Shown here in pieces: positions 53,442-62,706 of a stretch of 64,000 bases of DNA (positions are counted from its first letter, which is position 1; the number at the start of each line of letters is the position of its first letter). The DNA is taken from assembly GCF_016756595.1 (NCBI RefSeq), contig NZ_AP023257.1, positions 6,526,001 through 6,590,000 on the forward strand, written 5' to 3'. Under the pieces are notes generated by a model, which worked only from the letters and a program-made list of their open reading frames with translations, was not told the DNA's origin and searched no databases. Position numbers and translations under genes: made by a program. The stretch comes from Mesorhizobium sp. L-2-11. GTDB lineage: Bacteria > Pseudomonadota > Alphaproteobacteria > Rhizobiales > Rhizobiaceae.

Positions 53442-53462
53442 TTTGGTATAGCAACTACCAAA
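53442..53462. promoter_or_regulatory. LysR-type operator between gbpR and chvE
   Basis: TTTGGTA and TACCAAA flank TAGCAAC, giving a T-N11-A dyad typical of LysR-protein sites. It lies about 95 bp upstream of the gbpR start, and TTGACA follows at 53471-53476 toward chvE. It is the best candidate site for GbpR. Confidence 0.6.
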
Positions 53463-53684
53463 GATCGCATTTGACAGTTATGGCAAAGCGCCACACCCTC
53501 TGCGCGTCCTGAAACCTGACCGTCGCCAGCGAGAAAAATCGCATCGACCGGAACCAGAGTCTCAGGGCCGATTGGGAGGATACCGGAGATCGATATGGCG
53601 GCAGCTGCGCGTTTTTGGCGCTCCTGCACGATCGCGCGGCCCACGAAACCCAGGGTACGCGTCCATCAACCAGGGAGAGTTAAT

Positions 53685-54749
53685 GTGAAGATCATCAAGA
53701 CACTGGCCGCCGTCGCGGCCCTTAGCATCGCGGCCATGACGGTCCCGGCGCAGGCAGGCGAAGGCCTTATCGGCGTGCTGATGCCGACCAAGACCTCGCA
53801 GCGCTGGATCAACGACGGCGACGCCGTCAAGTCCCAGCTCGAGGCTCTGGGCTACACTGTCGACCTGCAATATGCGCAGGACGATATCCCCAATCAGCTC
53901 AGCCAGCTGGAAAACGAAATCACCAAGGGCCCAAAGGCGCTGATCATCGCCTCGATCGACGGCACCACCTTGTCGGACGCGCTGCAAAAGGCGGCTGACG
54001 CCGGCGTCGTCGTCGTCGCCTATGACCGACTGATCAAGAAGACTCCGAATGTCGACTACTACACCACATTCGACAATTTCGGCGTCGGCGTCATCCAGGC
54101 GAAATCGCTGCTCAAGGGCCTCGGCTATCCCGAGAACAAGGGTCCGTTCAACGTCGAACTGTTCGGCGGCTCGCCCGACGACAACAACGCCTTCTTCTTC
54201 TACGACGGCGCCATGTCCGTTCTGCAGCCGCTGATCGACGACAAGACCCTGGTGGTGAAGTCCGGCCAGATGGGCATGGACAAGGTCGGCACGCTCCGCT
54301 GGCTGGCGGCCACCGCCCAGGCCCGCATGGACAACCTGCTCTCCGCCAACTACTCGGATGGCAGCCGCGTCGATGGCGTGCTCTCGCCATATGACGGCCT
54401 GTCGCGCGGCATCATCGCCTCGCTGCGCGCCGTTGGTTACGGCACGGCCGATCAGCCATGGCCAATCGTCACCGGCCAGGACGCCGAAACCGCGTCGGTC
54501 AAGGCGATCATCGCCGGCGAGCAGTACTCGACCGTGTTCAAGGACACCCGCGAACTCGCCAAGGCGACGGTCGAGCTCGTCGACAAGGTGCTCTCGGGCG
54601 GCAAGCCGGAAGGCCTCGACACCAAGACCTACAACAACGACGTCAAGGTCGTCCCCTCGATCCTGCTGACGCCGCATGATGTCGACAAGTCGAACTACCA
54701 GGCCCTGGTGGTCGATTCCGGCTACATCAAGGCCGAAGAGCTGAAGTAA
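53685..54749 (+). CDS. chvE: Sugar-binding periplasmic protein ChvE
   Basis: 354 residues from GTG 53685 with AGGGAGA upstream. It has a signal peptide ([21 protein letters not shown]), then the CUT2 fold: [29 protein letters not shown] and [10 protein letters not shown]. The PKTQN... region and [21 protein letters not shown] match ChvE and multiple-sugar-binding relatives. In Agrobacterium ChvE delivers aldoses to the GguAB transporter and to the VirA sensor. Here it heads chvE-gguABC. A hairpin follows its stop. Confidence 0.92.
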   Translation: MKIIKTLAAVAALSIAAMTVPAQAGEGLIGVLMPTKTSQRWINDGDAVKSQLEALGYTVDLQYAQDDIPNQLSQLENEITKGPKALIIASIDGTTLSDALQKAADAGVVVVAYDRLIKKTPNVDYYTTFDNFGVGVIQAKSLLKGLGYPENKGPFNVELFGGSPDDNNAFFFYDGAMSVLQPLIDDKTLVVKSGQMGMDKVGTLRWLAATAQARMDNLLSANYSDGSRVDGVLSPYDGLSRGIIASLRAVGYGTADQPWPIVTGQDAETASVKAIIAGEQYSTVFKDTRELAKATVELVDKVLSGGKPEGLDTKTYNNDVKVVPSILLTPHDVDKSNYQALVVDSGYIKAEELK

Positions 54750-54765
54750 CCGCAGACGTAAAACC

Positions 54766-54792
54766 CGGGGTCCTGCGTAACGCAGGACCCCG
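54766..54792 (+). terminator. Intercistronic hairpin after chvE
   Basis: CGGGGTCCTGCG and CGCAGGACCCCG form a 12-bp perfect stem with a TAA loop, followed by CTTCTTC. The short pyrimidine tract suggests partial termination, leaving more chvE than gguAB message. The rhaS hairpin plays the same positional role. Confidence 0.7.
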
Positions 54793-54850
54793 CTTCTTCA
54801 GTGAACGACCCCCGGTTTCTTTTCCGGACCTCGCAGGAGTGGTATTGCCG

Positions 54851-56383
54851 ATGGCCTCGACGATTTTGGAGATGCGTGAGATCACCAAGACGTTTCCCGG
54901 CGTCAAGGCGCTTTCGAATGTCAACCTCAGCGTCGAGGAAGGCGAGATCCACGCCGTGGTCGGCGAGAATGGCGCCGGCAAGTCGACACTGATGAAGGTG
55001 CTGTCGGGCGTGTATCCAGCCGGCACCTATGACGGCGAAATCGTCTATCGCGGCGATGAGTGCCATTTCAAAGGCATCCACGACAGCGAGCGCCGCGGCA
55101 TCGTCATCATCCACCAGGAACTCGCGCTGGTGCCGATGCTGTCGATCGCCGAAAACATCTTCCTCGGCAACGAACACGCCAGCTATGGCATCATCGACTG
55201 GAACGCCAACGAGACGCGCACCAGCGCTCTGCTCAAGAAGGTGGGCCTTAAGGAAGACCCCAAGACGCTGATCACCAATATCGGCGTCGGCAAGCAGCAA
55301 CTGGTCGAGATCGCCAAGGCGCTCAGCAAGGAAGTGCAGTTGCTGATCCTCGACGAGCCGACGGCGAGCCTGTCCGAAAAGGACAGCCAGGCGCTGCTCG
55401 ACCTGCTGCTCGAATTCAAGCGCCAGGGCATCACCTCGATCCTGATCTCGCACAAGCTCAACGAAATCAACCGGGTCGCCGACAAGGTCACGATCATCCG
55501 CGACGGGCGGACGATCGAGACGCTGGCGAAGAAGGACATCTCGGAAGACCGCATCATCACCTCGATGGTCGGCCGCTCGCTGGACGACCGTTATCCGTCG
55601 CGCGAGCCTGACATCGGTGAGGTCGTGCTCCAGGTGAAGAACTGGTCGGTCTATCATCCGATCCATGCCGAGCGGCAAGTGATCAAGGGTATCGATATCG
55701 ACGTCCGCAAGGGCGAGGTGGTGGGTATCGCCGGGCTGATGGGGGCCGGACGCACCGAATTCGCGATGAGCCTGTTCGGCCGCTCCTATGGCCGCCACAT
55801 CACCGGCGAGGTGCTGCTCAAGGGCAAGCCCATCGATGTCTCCTCTGTCAGCAAGGCAGTGGAACACGGCATTGCTTACGTCACCGAAGACCGCAAGACC
55901 TACGGTCTCAACCTGATCGACCATATCAAGCACAACATCACGCTGGCCAATCTTCCCGGCGTGTCGCGCCATAACGTGATCGACGACATGCGCGAGCTCG
56001 CCGTCGCCAACGACTACAAGGCCAAGACCAACATCCGCTCGTCCAGCGTTTATCAGATGACCGGCAATCTATCGGGCGGCAACCAACAGAAGGTGGTGCT
56101 GTCGAAGTGGCTGTTCGCCAATCCGGAGGTGCTGATCCTCGACGAGCCGACGCGCGGCATCGACGTTGGCGCCAAGTATGAAATCTACACGATCATCGCG
56201 CGTCTCGCCTCGGAGGGTAAGGCGATCATCGTCATCTCGTCTGAGATGCCCGAACTGCTCGGCATCACCGACCGTATCTATGTCATGAACGAAGGGCGTA
56301 TCGTCGGCGAAATGGCGGCGAGCGATGCCAGCCAGGAAAAGATCATGCGCGCCATCGTTCGCGGAGAAGGAAAAGCATCATGA
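54851..56383 (+). CDS. gguA: Multiple-sugar ABC transporter ATP-binding protein GguA
   Basis: 510 residues from ATG 54851. Tandem ABC domains: first Walker [10 protein letters not shown] and [13 protein letters not shown]; second half [14 protein letters not shown] (degenerate Walker A), [15 protein letters not shown] and [13 protein letters not shown]. It is the energiser of the ChvE/GguB importer. The end overlaps gguB by ATGA. The shorter N-terminus was chosen for the family start; a frame from 54839 adds four codons. Confidence 0.95.
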   Translation: MASTILEMREITKTFPGVKALSNVNLSVEEGEIHAVVGENGAGKSTLMKVLSGVYPAGTYDGEIVYRGDECHFKGIHDSERRGIVIIHQELALVPMLSIAENIFLGNEHASYGIIDWNANETRTSALLKKVGLKEDPKTLITNIGVGKQQLVEIAKALSKEVQLLILDEPTASLSEKDSQALLDLLLEFKRQGITSILISHKLNEINRVADKVTIIRDGRTIETLAKKDISEDRIITSMVGRSLDDRYPSREPDIGEVVLQVKNWSVYHPIHAERQVIKGIDIDVRKGEVVGIAGLMGAGRTEFAMSLFGRSYGRHITGEVLLKGKPIDVSSVSKAVEHGIAYVTEDRKTYGLNLIDHIKHNITLANLPGVSRHNVIDDMRELAVANDYKAKTNIRSSSVYQMTGNLSGGNQQKVVLSKWLFANPEVLILDEPTRGIDVGAKYEIYTIIARLASEGKAIIVISSEMPELLGITDRIYVMNEGRIVGEMAASDASQEKIMRAIVRGEGKAS

Positions 56384-57672
56384 GCACCGAAAGCGCTCCC
56401 GTCCCGAAAAGCGGCGTCGCCGAAGATGTGCAGCAGGGGCCGCGCGTTGCCGTCTCGGCGCTGGTCACCAACCTGCGCGAATACGGTCTGATCCTGGCGC
56501 TTATCGCCATCATGGTGTTCTTCCAGTACACGACGTCCGGAACGTTGTTCAAGCCGGTGAACTTGAGCAACCTGGTGCAGCAGAACAGTTTTATCATCGT
56601 GATGGCGCTGGGTATGCTGCTGGTGATCGTCTCCGGCCATATCGATCTCAGCGTCGGCTCCGTCGCCGGTTTCATCGGCGCACTGGCGGCGATGATGATG
56701 GTCATCTGGCCGCTCGGCCCTTTCAGCAATCCGCTGGTGGTGTCGATCATCTGCCTGATCGTCGGCGGTGCAATCGGCGCGGCACAAGGCTACTGGATTG
56801 CCTATCACCGAATACCGAGCTTCATCGTCACGCTGGCGGGGATGCTGATCTTCCGCGGCATCTGCCAGGCGCTGCTGGGTGGCGGATCTTCCGTGGGGCC
56901 GCTTCCAGTCGGCTTCAAGGCGCTCAGTTCCGGCTTCATTCCCGACGTGATCGGCTCATTGACGCTGATCCCCCCGGTCGTGAACGCCGCCGGCAAGACC
57001 ATCGTCGGTAGCGGGCTGACGCTGCACATGACGACGATCGTGCTCGGCATCATCGCCGTGGTCGCCTATGCTTATTTCGGGCTCAGGGCACGGCGCAGCC
57101 GCGAGCGCCACGGCTACCAGGCCGAACCCTTCACGCTGTTCGTCGTCAAGACCCTGGTGACCAGCGCCCTGGCGCTGTTTCTGGTCTACCAATTCGCCAC
57201 TTACCGGGGTCTGCCGATCGTTCTGGTGGTGATGGGCGTGCTGATCGCGCTGTTCGTCTTCGTCACCAAACGCATGACCGTCGGCCGCCGCGTCTACGCA
57301 ATGGGCGGCAATGCCAAGGCGGCGCAGCTATCGGGCATCAAGACCGAGCGGCTGACCCTGATGGTGTTCATCAATATGGGCGTGCTCTCGGCGCTCGGCG
57401 GGCTGATTATTGCGGCGCGCCTTGGCCAGGCGGTGCCGGCGGCCGGCCTCGGCAGCGAGCTCGACGTCATCGCCGCTGTGTTCATCGGCGGCGCTTCGGC
57501 GATGGGTGGCGTCGGTCAGGTTGTTGGCGCGGTGGTCGGCGGTTTCATCATGGGCGTCATGAACAACGGCATGTCGATCATGGGCGTCAATGTCGATTGG
57601 CAGCAGGTGGTCAAAGGCCTGGTGCTGCTCGGCGCCGTGATCTTCGACGTCTACAACAAGAACAAGGCTTGA
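56380..57672 (+). CDS. gguB: Multiple-sugar ABC transporter permease GguB
   Basis: 430 residues, larger than most CUT2 permeases. The N-terminal cytoplasmic tail (about 40 residues) is followed by about ten membrane segments with [38 protein letters not shown] and [20 protein letters not shown]. An internal insertion around 190-280 with charged [11 protein letters not shown] is typical of GguB/XylH. It is coupled to gguA by ATGA and followed by repeat copy B before gguC. Confidence 0.94.
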   Translation: MSTESAPVPKSGVAEDVQQGPRVAVSALVTNLREYGLILALIAIMVFFQYTTSGTLFKPVNLSNLVQQNSFIIVMALGMLLVIVSGHIDLSVGSVAGFIGALAAMMMVIWPLGPFSNPLVVSIICLIVGGAIGAAQGYWIAYHRIPSFIVTLAGMLIFRGICQALLGGGSSVGPLPVGFKALSSGFIPDVIGSLTLIPPVVNAAGKTIVGSGLTLHMTTIVLGIIAVVAYAYFGLRARRSRERHGYQAEPFTLFVVKTLVTSALALFLVYQFATYRGLPIVLVVMGVLIALFVFVTKRMTVGRRVYAMGGNAKAAQLSGIKTERLTLMVFINMGVLSALGGLIIAARLGQAVPAAGLGSELDVIAAVFIGGASAMGGVGQVVGAVVGGFIMGVMNNGMSIMGVNVDWQQVVKGLVLLGAVIFDVYNKNKA

Positions 57673-57685
57673 GGGCGAGGGAACT

Positions 57686-57782
57686 CATGCATGTCGCCAA
57701 TCGTCTGCAGCGTGTTGCGACAACGGCATGCATAAAGGCAAGGATTAAAGCGGGCCCGTATTCGAACGTAGCGCGCTTTTAG
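57686..57782. repeat. Composite palindromic repeat, copy B (decayed)
   Basis: It contains CATGCATGTCGCC...GGCATGCAT and the second arm AAAGCG...CGCGCTTTTA. It aligns with copies A and C with many substitutions. It lies between gguB and gguC and forms a large potential stem-loop there. Confidence 0.7.
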
Positions 57783-57959
57783 GAGGCACGGGTCACATCG
57801 CGGCGCTGCCGGGCGGCGCAAGGAAGTCCCCCAGGGGACCGGGCCCGCGAGCAATCCGGACGAAGAATTTCACCCGTGGCGTGGACACCGTCCGAGCCGC
57901 GCCAGGAAAAGCTTGCCAGAACTGGCAGGCCGGCCAAGGCAATTGAGAGAGGGTACGTC

Positions 57960-58952
57960 ATGCTGATTTCCCAAATCCTCGACGAGGCGGAGACCATCCG
58001 CGTCGTCGCCCGCAACGGCGGCAAGACCAGAATCATCAACGGCGCCCGCAGCGTCTATTCGCTGGCGATGGAGGCCGCGCGCACCGGCACCGGGCTCGTC
58101 GCCCTCATCGAACGCAAGGGTTTTGGTGAAGCGGTCGACCTCGATGCCGCCTACAAGAAGGGGCGGCTGTTGTCGCCGATCAACCATCCCGACCCGGCGC
58201 ATCTCCACCTCACCGGCACCGGGCTGACACATCTCGGCTCCGCCGCGACCCGCGATTCCATGCATAAGAAGCTCAGCAGCGACGGCGAGGAGCAACTCAC
58301 CGATTCCATGAAGATGTTCCGCATGGGGCTGGAGGGCGGCAAGCCGGCCAAGGGCCAGACCGGCGTGCAACCGGAATGGTTCTACAAGGGCAACGGCACC
58401 ATGGCAGTGGCGCCCGGTGCCGCACTTCTGTCGCCCGCCTTCGCCCAGGATGCCGGCGAGGAGCCGGAAGTCGCCGGCATCTATGTCATCGGCGACGACG
58501 GCGTCCCGTTCCGCGTCGGCTTCACGCTGTCAAACGAGTTTTCCGATCACGTCACCGAGCGCGTGAACTACCTTTTCCTCGCGCATTCCAAGCTGCGCAA
58601 CGCCTCGTTCGGACCGGAGATCCTGATCGGCGAGCTGCCGTCCGACGTCAGGGGTTCCTCGCGCATCCTGCGCGACGGCCAGTTGCTGTGGGAAAAACCG
58701 TTCCTGTCGGGCGAGGCGAACATGTCGCACACCATCGCCAATCTCGAACATCACCATTTCAAATATTCGGCCTTCCGCCAGCCGGGCGACGTGCATGTGC
58801 ACATGTTCGGCACTGCGACACTGTCCTTCGCCGACGGCGTCAGGACCGAGGCCGGCGACGTCTTCGAGATCGAGGCCAAGGATTTCGGCCTGCCGCTGCG
58901 CAACCCGCTTGAAATCGAGCAGCCGGTGAAAGTGGCGGTGAAGGCGCTTTGA
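57960..58952 (+). CDS. gguC: GguC / AraD1-like dehydratase-hydrolase family protein
   Basis: 330 residues from ATG 57960 with GAGAGAGG upstream; the longer frame from 57876 has no start signal. It belongs to the fumarylacetoacetate-hydrolase-like AraD1 family: HLTGTGLTHLGSAATRDSMH and PEWFYKGNG, then EPEVAGIYVIGDDG. Metal-binding Glu residues and the C-terminal HVHMFGTATLSF are present. In Agrobacterium gguC follows gguAB. AraD1 enzymes dehydrate arabinonate- or galactonate-type sugar acids. The substrate here is inferred from the operon. Confidence 0.9.
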   Translation: MLISQILDEAETIRVVARNGGKTRIINGARSVYSLAMEAARTGTGLVALIERKGFGEAVDLDAAYKKGRLLSPINHPDPAHLHLTGTGLTHLGSAATRDSMHKKLSSDGEEQLTDSMKMFRMGLEGGKPAKGQTGVQPEWFYKGNGTMAVAPGAALLSPAFAQDAGEEPEVAGIYVIGDDGVPFRVGFTLSNEFSDHVTERVNYLFLAHSKLRNASFGPEILIGELPSDVRGSSRILRDGQLLWEKPFLSGEANMSHTIANLEHHHFKYSAFRQPGDVHVHMFGTATLSFADGVRTEAGDVFEIEAKDFGLPLRNPLEIEQPVKVAVKAL

Positions 58953-58960
58953 TGTGTGCT

Positions 58961-59113
58961 CTCCCCCCTTGAGGGGGAGATGTCGCCGAAGGTGACAGAG
59001 GGGGTCGTCTCACATAAATCGCCAACGCCGTTTCTCGTGACGGAAACAGCGTTGGCACTTTACGCGCAGCGACCCCCTCTGGCCTGCCGGCCATCTCCCC
59101 CTCAAGCGGGGGG
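58961..59113. repeat. Palindromic intergenic repeat after gguC
   Basis: It is bounded by CTCCCCCCTTGAGGGGGAG on the left and CATCTCCCCCTCAAGCGGGGG on the right, with inner dyads (AACGCCGTTTCTCGTGACGG...). It lies between convergent gguC and the binding-protein gene and may serve as a terminator for both. Confidence 0.75.
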
Positions 59114-59129
59114 ATCGACAGTTCCGCCC

Positions 59130-59903
59130 TCAGTAAATATCGAAATCGAAATATTTGGCCTGGATCTTCTTGTAGGTGCCGTCTGCGACAATCGCATCGA
59201 TCGCGGCATTGAGCTTTTCGCGCAGCGCATTGTCTTCCTGGCGCACGGCGATACCGGCTTCGGTCTCCGTGCCCTTGACGTCACCGACCATCTTGCAGCA
59301 GCCGTCGCTCGATTTCTTCATCCAGTCCATCAGCACGAACTTGTCGGAAAGGACGGCATCGAGACGGCCGTTCATCAGATCGGTGACCGCCTCCTCCTGG
59401 GTTGGATAGAGCTTCGCCTCGGCGCCGGCCTTGCCATAGACATCCTGGGCATAGTCGGCCTGGGTGGTCGAAGCCTGCGCGCCGACTGTCTTGCCGGCGA
59501 GTGCCGCCGGTTCGGTCGAGGCAATATCGCTGTCCTTCAGGGCCACCAGAGAAAGCGGCGTCGTATAGTATTTGTTGGTGAAGGAGACCTGCTTCTTGCG
59601 TTCCTCGGTGATGCTCATCGACGCGATGATGGCATCGAATTTTTTGGCCTGGAGCGCCGGGATCATGCCGTCCCAGTCCTGCGTGACAAGTTCGCATTCG
59701 ACCTTCATCTGAGCGCAAAGCGCATTGGTGATGTCGACGTCGAAGCCTACGAGCTTGCCATCCGCGGTGATGGTGTTGAACGGCGGATAGGCGCCTTCAG
59801 TGGCGATCTTCAGTTTTTCCTGTGCTTGCGCCGACAGGGACCCGGCTGATATCGCCAGCATGACGGCTGTTGCTGCCGATGCGATCCATCTTGAAATCTG
59901 CAT
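59130..59903 (-). CDS. Amino-acid ABC transporter substrate-binding protein (HisJ/ArgT-like)
   Basis: 257 residues with signal peptide (SRWIASAATAVMLAISAGSLSAQAQ). Family 3 binding-protein motifs are ATEGAYPPFNTITADGKLVGFDVDI, WDGMIPALQAKKFDAIIASMSIT and GVRQE-like ETEAGIAVRQEDNALREKL. A CC pair in SSDGCCKMVG is unusual but seen in octopine/nopaline-type relatives. No permease or ATPase genes are next to it, so its partners lie elsewhere; the ligand is probably a basic amino acid or opine. Confidence 0.88.
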   Translation of the reverse strand: MQISRWIASAATAVMLAISAGSLSAQAQEKLKIATEGAYPPFNTITADGKLVGFDVDITNALCAQMKVECELVTQDWDGMIPALQAKKFDAIIASMSITEERKKQVSFTNKYYTTPLSLVALKDSDIASTEPAALAGKTVGAQASTTQADYAQDVYGKAGAEAKLYPTQEEAVTDLMNGRLDAVLSDKFVLMDWMKKSSDGCCKMVGDVKGTETEAGIAVRQEDNALREKLNAAIDAIVADGTYKKIQAKYFDFDIY

Positions 59904-59995
59904 TTTTGTTCCCCTTGTTCAACCGCGTTGACGGCCAGGCACAGCCAAGCACGACCCGCAGGGCCAGGCAAGCATGGTCTGATCATAGTGGGCGA

Positions 59996-61090
59996 TCAGC
60001 GCGCGGCGCGAAAATGCTTGGACAGTTTCAGGCCCTGTGCCTGATAGTTCGAGCCGAGATCTGTGCCGTAGAGCGCCTGCGGCCGCTTCAGCATGTGCTC
60101 GTAGACCAGCCGTCCGACGATCTGGCCGTGATCGAGGATGAACGGCACTTCGTGGCTGCGCACCTCGAGCACGGCCCGGCTGCCGGTGCCGCCCGAGGCC
60201 GAATGGCCGAAACCCGGATCGAAGAAACCGGCATAGTGGACGCGGAATTCGCCGACCAGCGGATCGAAGGGCGTCATCTCGGCGGCGTAAAGCGGCGGCA
60301 CATGCACCGCTTCCTGGCTGACGAGGATATAAAATTCGTCCGGGTCGAGCACCAGTTCGCCGGCGCCGCTCTTGTAGAGCGGCTCCCAGAAATCGACGAC
60401 ATCCTGTGCGGCGCGCTTATCGACATCGACCAGGCCGGTGTGGTGCTTGCCGCGGTAGCCGACCAGCCCGTCCTTGTCGCCGTCGAGGTCGATCGACAGG
60501 GCGATGCCGCCGCCGGAAATGTTCGGCGGCTCGGTGGCGACGAGCGTCTCGGCACGGTGCAATTCGTGCAGCTCGCTTTCCGATAAAAGCGCATTGCCGG
60601 TGCGGAACCGGATCTGCGACAGCCGCGAGCCGGTACGAACGACGATCGGAAAGGTGCGCGGGCTGACTTCGAGATAGAGCGGGCCGTCGTAGCCGGCAGC
60701 GATCTTGTCGAACTCGTGGCCGCGGTCGGTCATCACCCGGGTGAAGATGTCGAGCCGTCCGGTCGAGCTCTTCGGGTTGGCCGAAGCGGAAATGTTTACC
60801 GGAAGCGCCAGGCTCTCGAGCAGCGGCACGATATAGACGCAGCCCGTCTCCAGCACCGCACCATCGGCGAGATTGATTTCGTGCAGCTTCAGGCGGTCGA
60901 GTTTTTCAGCAACCCTGTGGTTGGGGCCGGGCAGGAAGGAGGCGCGCACCCGCCAGGCCTTGTCGCCAAGCCTGAGGTCGAGGCTGGCCGGCTGGACCTG
61001 GTCGGCGTCGAGCGCGCGCTCTGACTTCAGCGCGCCCGATCGGTACAGCGCGGAAATATCCTGATCCGGAAGAATGCCTGTCTGCCGCAA
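59996..61090 (-). CDS. dcd: 2'-deoxycytidine 5'-triphosphate deaminase, two-domain type
   Basis: 364 residues, twice the usual dCTP deaminase. Both halves carry the dUTPase-like fold: QPASLDLRLGDKAWRV, SASANPKSSTGRLDIFTRV and DGPLYLEVSPRTFPI in the first, and ALSIDLDGDKDG, AEMTPFDPLVGEFRVHYAGFFDPGFG in the second. Such fused proteins are widespread in alphaproteobacteria. It converts dCTP to dUTP for thymidylate synthesis. It lies divergent from metZ with its riboswitch between. Confidence 0.93.
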   Translation of the reverse strand: MRQTGILPDQDISALYRSGALKSERALDADQVQPASLDLRLGDKAWRVRASFLPGPNHRVAEKLDRLKLHEINLADGAVLETGCVYIVPLLESLALPVNISASANPKSSTGRLDIFTRVMTDRGHEFDKIAAGYDGPLYLEVSPRTFPIVVRTGSRLSQIRFRTGNALLSESELHELHRAETLVATEPPNISGGGIALSIDLDGDKDGLVGYRGKHHTGLVDVDKRAAQDVVDFWEPLYKSGAGELVLDPDEFYILVSQEAVHVPPLYAAEMTPFDPLVGEFRVHYAGFFDPGFGHSASGGTGSRAVLEVRSHEVPFILDHGQIVGRLVYEHMLKRPQALYGTDLGSNYQAQGLKLSKHFRAAR

Positions 61091-61219
61091 GTCTGGCTCC
61101 GCTCGAAGGCCGGGCGTGGTCTCGTCTTGTCGCAGGTTCTTGCCCCGGAACCCGCTGGTACAAACCTCTTAATCATGCCGGCAATTGACGCAAGCGCGGT
61201 GCAGGTCTAAAGGATCGTT

Positions 61220-61275
61220 ATCCCGTGGTGATTTGGCCGGTCGGCTTGCAGCCACGTTAAACAAGTCGCTAAAGG
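61220..61275 (+). ncRNA. SAM-II riboswitch
   Basis: On plus, CGTGGTGATTTG (from 61224) and GCTTGCAGCCACG (to 61256) form the P1 pair CGTGG/CCACG. The conserved TTAAACAAGTCGCTAAA completes the pseudoknot, matching the alphaproteobacterial SAM-II consensus (TGATTTG ... TTGCAGCCACGTTAAA ... GCTAAA). It binds S-adenosylmethionine and here lies about 90 bp upstream of metZ, ahead of an intrinsic terminator. Confidence 0.93.
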
Positions 61276-61300
61276 ACCGTCGGGCCGAAAGGCCGTACGA

Positions 61301-61330
61301 CCGGTTGCGACTTTCGCGGCCGGTTTTTTT
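61301..61330 (+). terminator. Attenuator terminator between the SAM-II riboswitch and metZ
   Basis: CCGGTTGCGA and TCGCGGCCGG pair over all 10 positions (two G-T), with a CTT loop, followed by TTTTTTT. The segment just before it (61276-61300, GGCC-GAAA-GGCC) can pair differently and may act as anti-terminator. This implies transcriptional control of metZ by SAM. Confidence 0.85.
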
Positions 61331-61364
61331 GTGTTTGGACGATTTTTTTGTTTGGAACAAGGTG

Positions 61365-62555
61365 ATGACGAGCAACACGCGCAACTGGAAGCCTCAGACT
61401 GCCCTCGTGCATGCAGGAACGCTGCGTTCCGGCTTTGGCGAAACCTCCGAGGCGATGTATCTCACGCAAGGCTATGTCTACGACACGGCGCAGGCGGCGG
61501 AAGCCCGCTTCAAGGGCGAGGAACCGGGCTTCATCTATTCGCGCTATGCCAATCCGACGGTCGACATGTTCGAGAAGCGCATGTGTGCGCTGGAAGGCGC
61601 CGAAGATGCCCGCGCCACCGCATCCGGCATGGCGGCGGTGACGGCGGCGTTGCTGTGCAGTGCCCGGGCGGGCGACCACATCGTGGCGGCGCGCGCGCTG
61701 TTCGGCTCCTGTCGCTGGGTGGTCGAGACGCTGGCGCCGAAATACGGCATCGAGGCGACGCTGGTCGACGGCACCGACATCGCCAATTGGCAAAAGGCGG
61801 TCAGGCCCAACACCAAGTTGTTCTTCCTTGAAAGCCCGACCAATCCAACGCTGGAGGTCGTCGACATCGCAGCCGTAGCCTCGCTTGCCGATTCGATCGG
61901 CGCGCGGCTGATCGTCGACAACGTCTTTGCCACGCCCTTGCAGCAGAAGCCGTTGCAGCTCGGCGCCCATATCGTCGTCTATTCGGCGACCAAGCACATC
62001 GACGGCCAGGGGCGCTGCCTCGGCGGCATCATCCTGTCGGACAAGAAGTGGATCGATGAGAATTTGCACGACTACTTCCGCCACACCGGTCCCAGCCTCT
62101 CGCCGTTCAACGCCTGGACGCTGCTGAAGGGCCTGGAGACGCTGCCGCTGCGCGTTCGCCAGCAGACGGAAAGTGCCGGCCGGATCGCTGACTTCCTCGC
62201 CGAGCGATCGGAAATTGTCCGCGTCATCTATCCCGGCCGCGCCGATCACCCGCAGGCGGCGGTCGTCAAGAAGCAGATGACGGGCGGCTCGACGCTGATC
62301 TGCCTCGACGTCGACGGGGGCAAGCAGGCGGCCTTCGCCTTCCAGAACGCGCTGGATGTCGTGCTGATCTCCAACAATCTCGGTGACGCCAAGAGCCTGA
62401 TCACCCATCCGGCGACGACGACGCACAAGAATCTGAGCGACGAGGCGCGCGCCGAACTCGGCATCGGGCCAGGCACGCTCAGGCTGTCCGTCGGACTGGA
62501 GGACACTGACGACTTGCTCGAAGACATCGAGCAGGCCTTGAAAGCTGCCAGATAA
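61365..62555 (+). CDS. metZ: O-succinylhomoserine sulfhydrylase
   Basis: 396 residues from ATG 61365 behind AAGG; the frame upstream runs through the riboswitch and terminator and is not coding. Cys/Met-metabolism PLP enzyme: YSRYANPTVDMFE, SGMAAVTAALL, ESPTNPTLEVVD, and Lys in YSATKHIDGQGRCLGG. GIGPGTLRLSVGLED closes the substrate site. It makes homocysteine from O-succinylhomoserine and sulfide. Repeat copy C begins at its stop codon. Confidence 0.95.
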   Translation: MTSNTRNWKPQTALVHAGTLRSGFGETSEAMYLTQGYVYDTAQAAEARFKGEEPGFIYSRYANPTVDMFEKRMCALEGAEDARATASGMAAVTAALLCSARAGDHIVAARALFGSCRWVVETLAPKYGIEATLVDGTDIANWQKAVRPNTKLFFLESPTNPTLEVVDIAAVASLADSIGARLIVDNVFATPLQQKPLQLGAHIVVYSATKHIDGQGRCLGGIILSDKKWIDENLHDYFRHTGPSLSPFNAWTLLKGLETLPLRVRQQTESAGRIADFLAERSEIVRVIYPGRADHPQAAVVKKQMTGGSTLICLDVDGGKQAAFAFQNALDVVLISNNLGDAKSLITHPATTTHKNLSDEARAELGIGPGTLRLSVGLEDTDDLLEDIEQALKAAR

Positions 62556-62661
62556 TGCATGTCGCGCAAAAGTGTGCAGCGGTTTTGCGATAACGACATG
62601 CATGAAAACAAGGAACCTAAAGCGCGTCGCATGAGGCTGGTCGAACGCGATGCGCTTTAGG
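62554..62661 (-). repeat. Composite palindromic intergenic repeat, copy C
   Basis: It starts at the metZ stop with AATGCATGTCGCGC and ends GCGATGCGCTTTAGG. It is two dyads: ATGCATGTCG/CGACATGCAT and CCTAAAGCG/CGCTTTAGG. It is near-identical, in reverse, to copy A at 15528-15631. It could terminate metZ transcription. Confidence 0.85.
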
Positions 62662-62706
62662 GATACGCGCCGAACTGCTGCGCCCTGATCTGCAAAGCAG
62701 GCGCGA

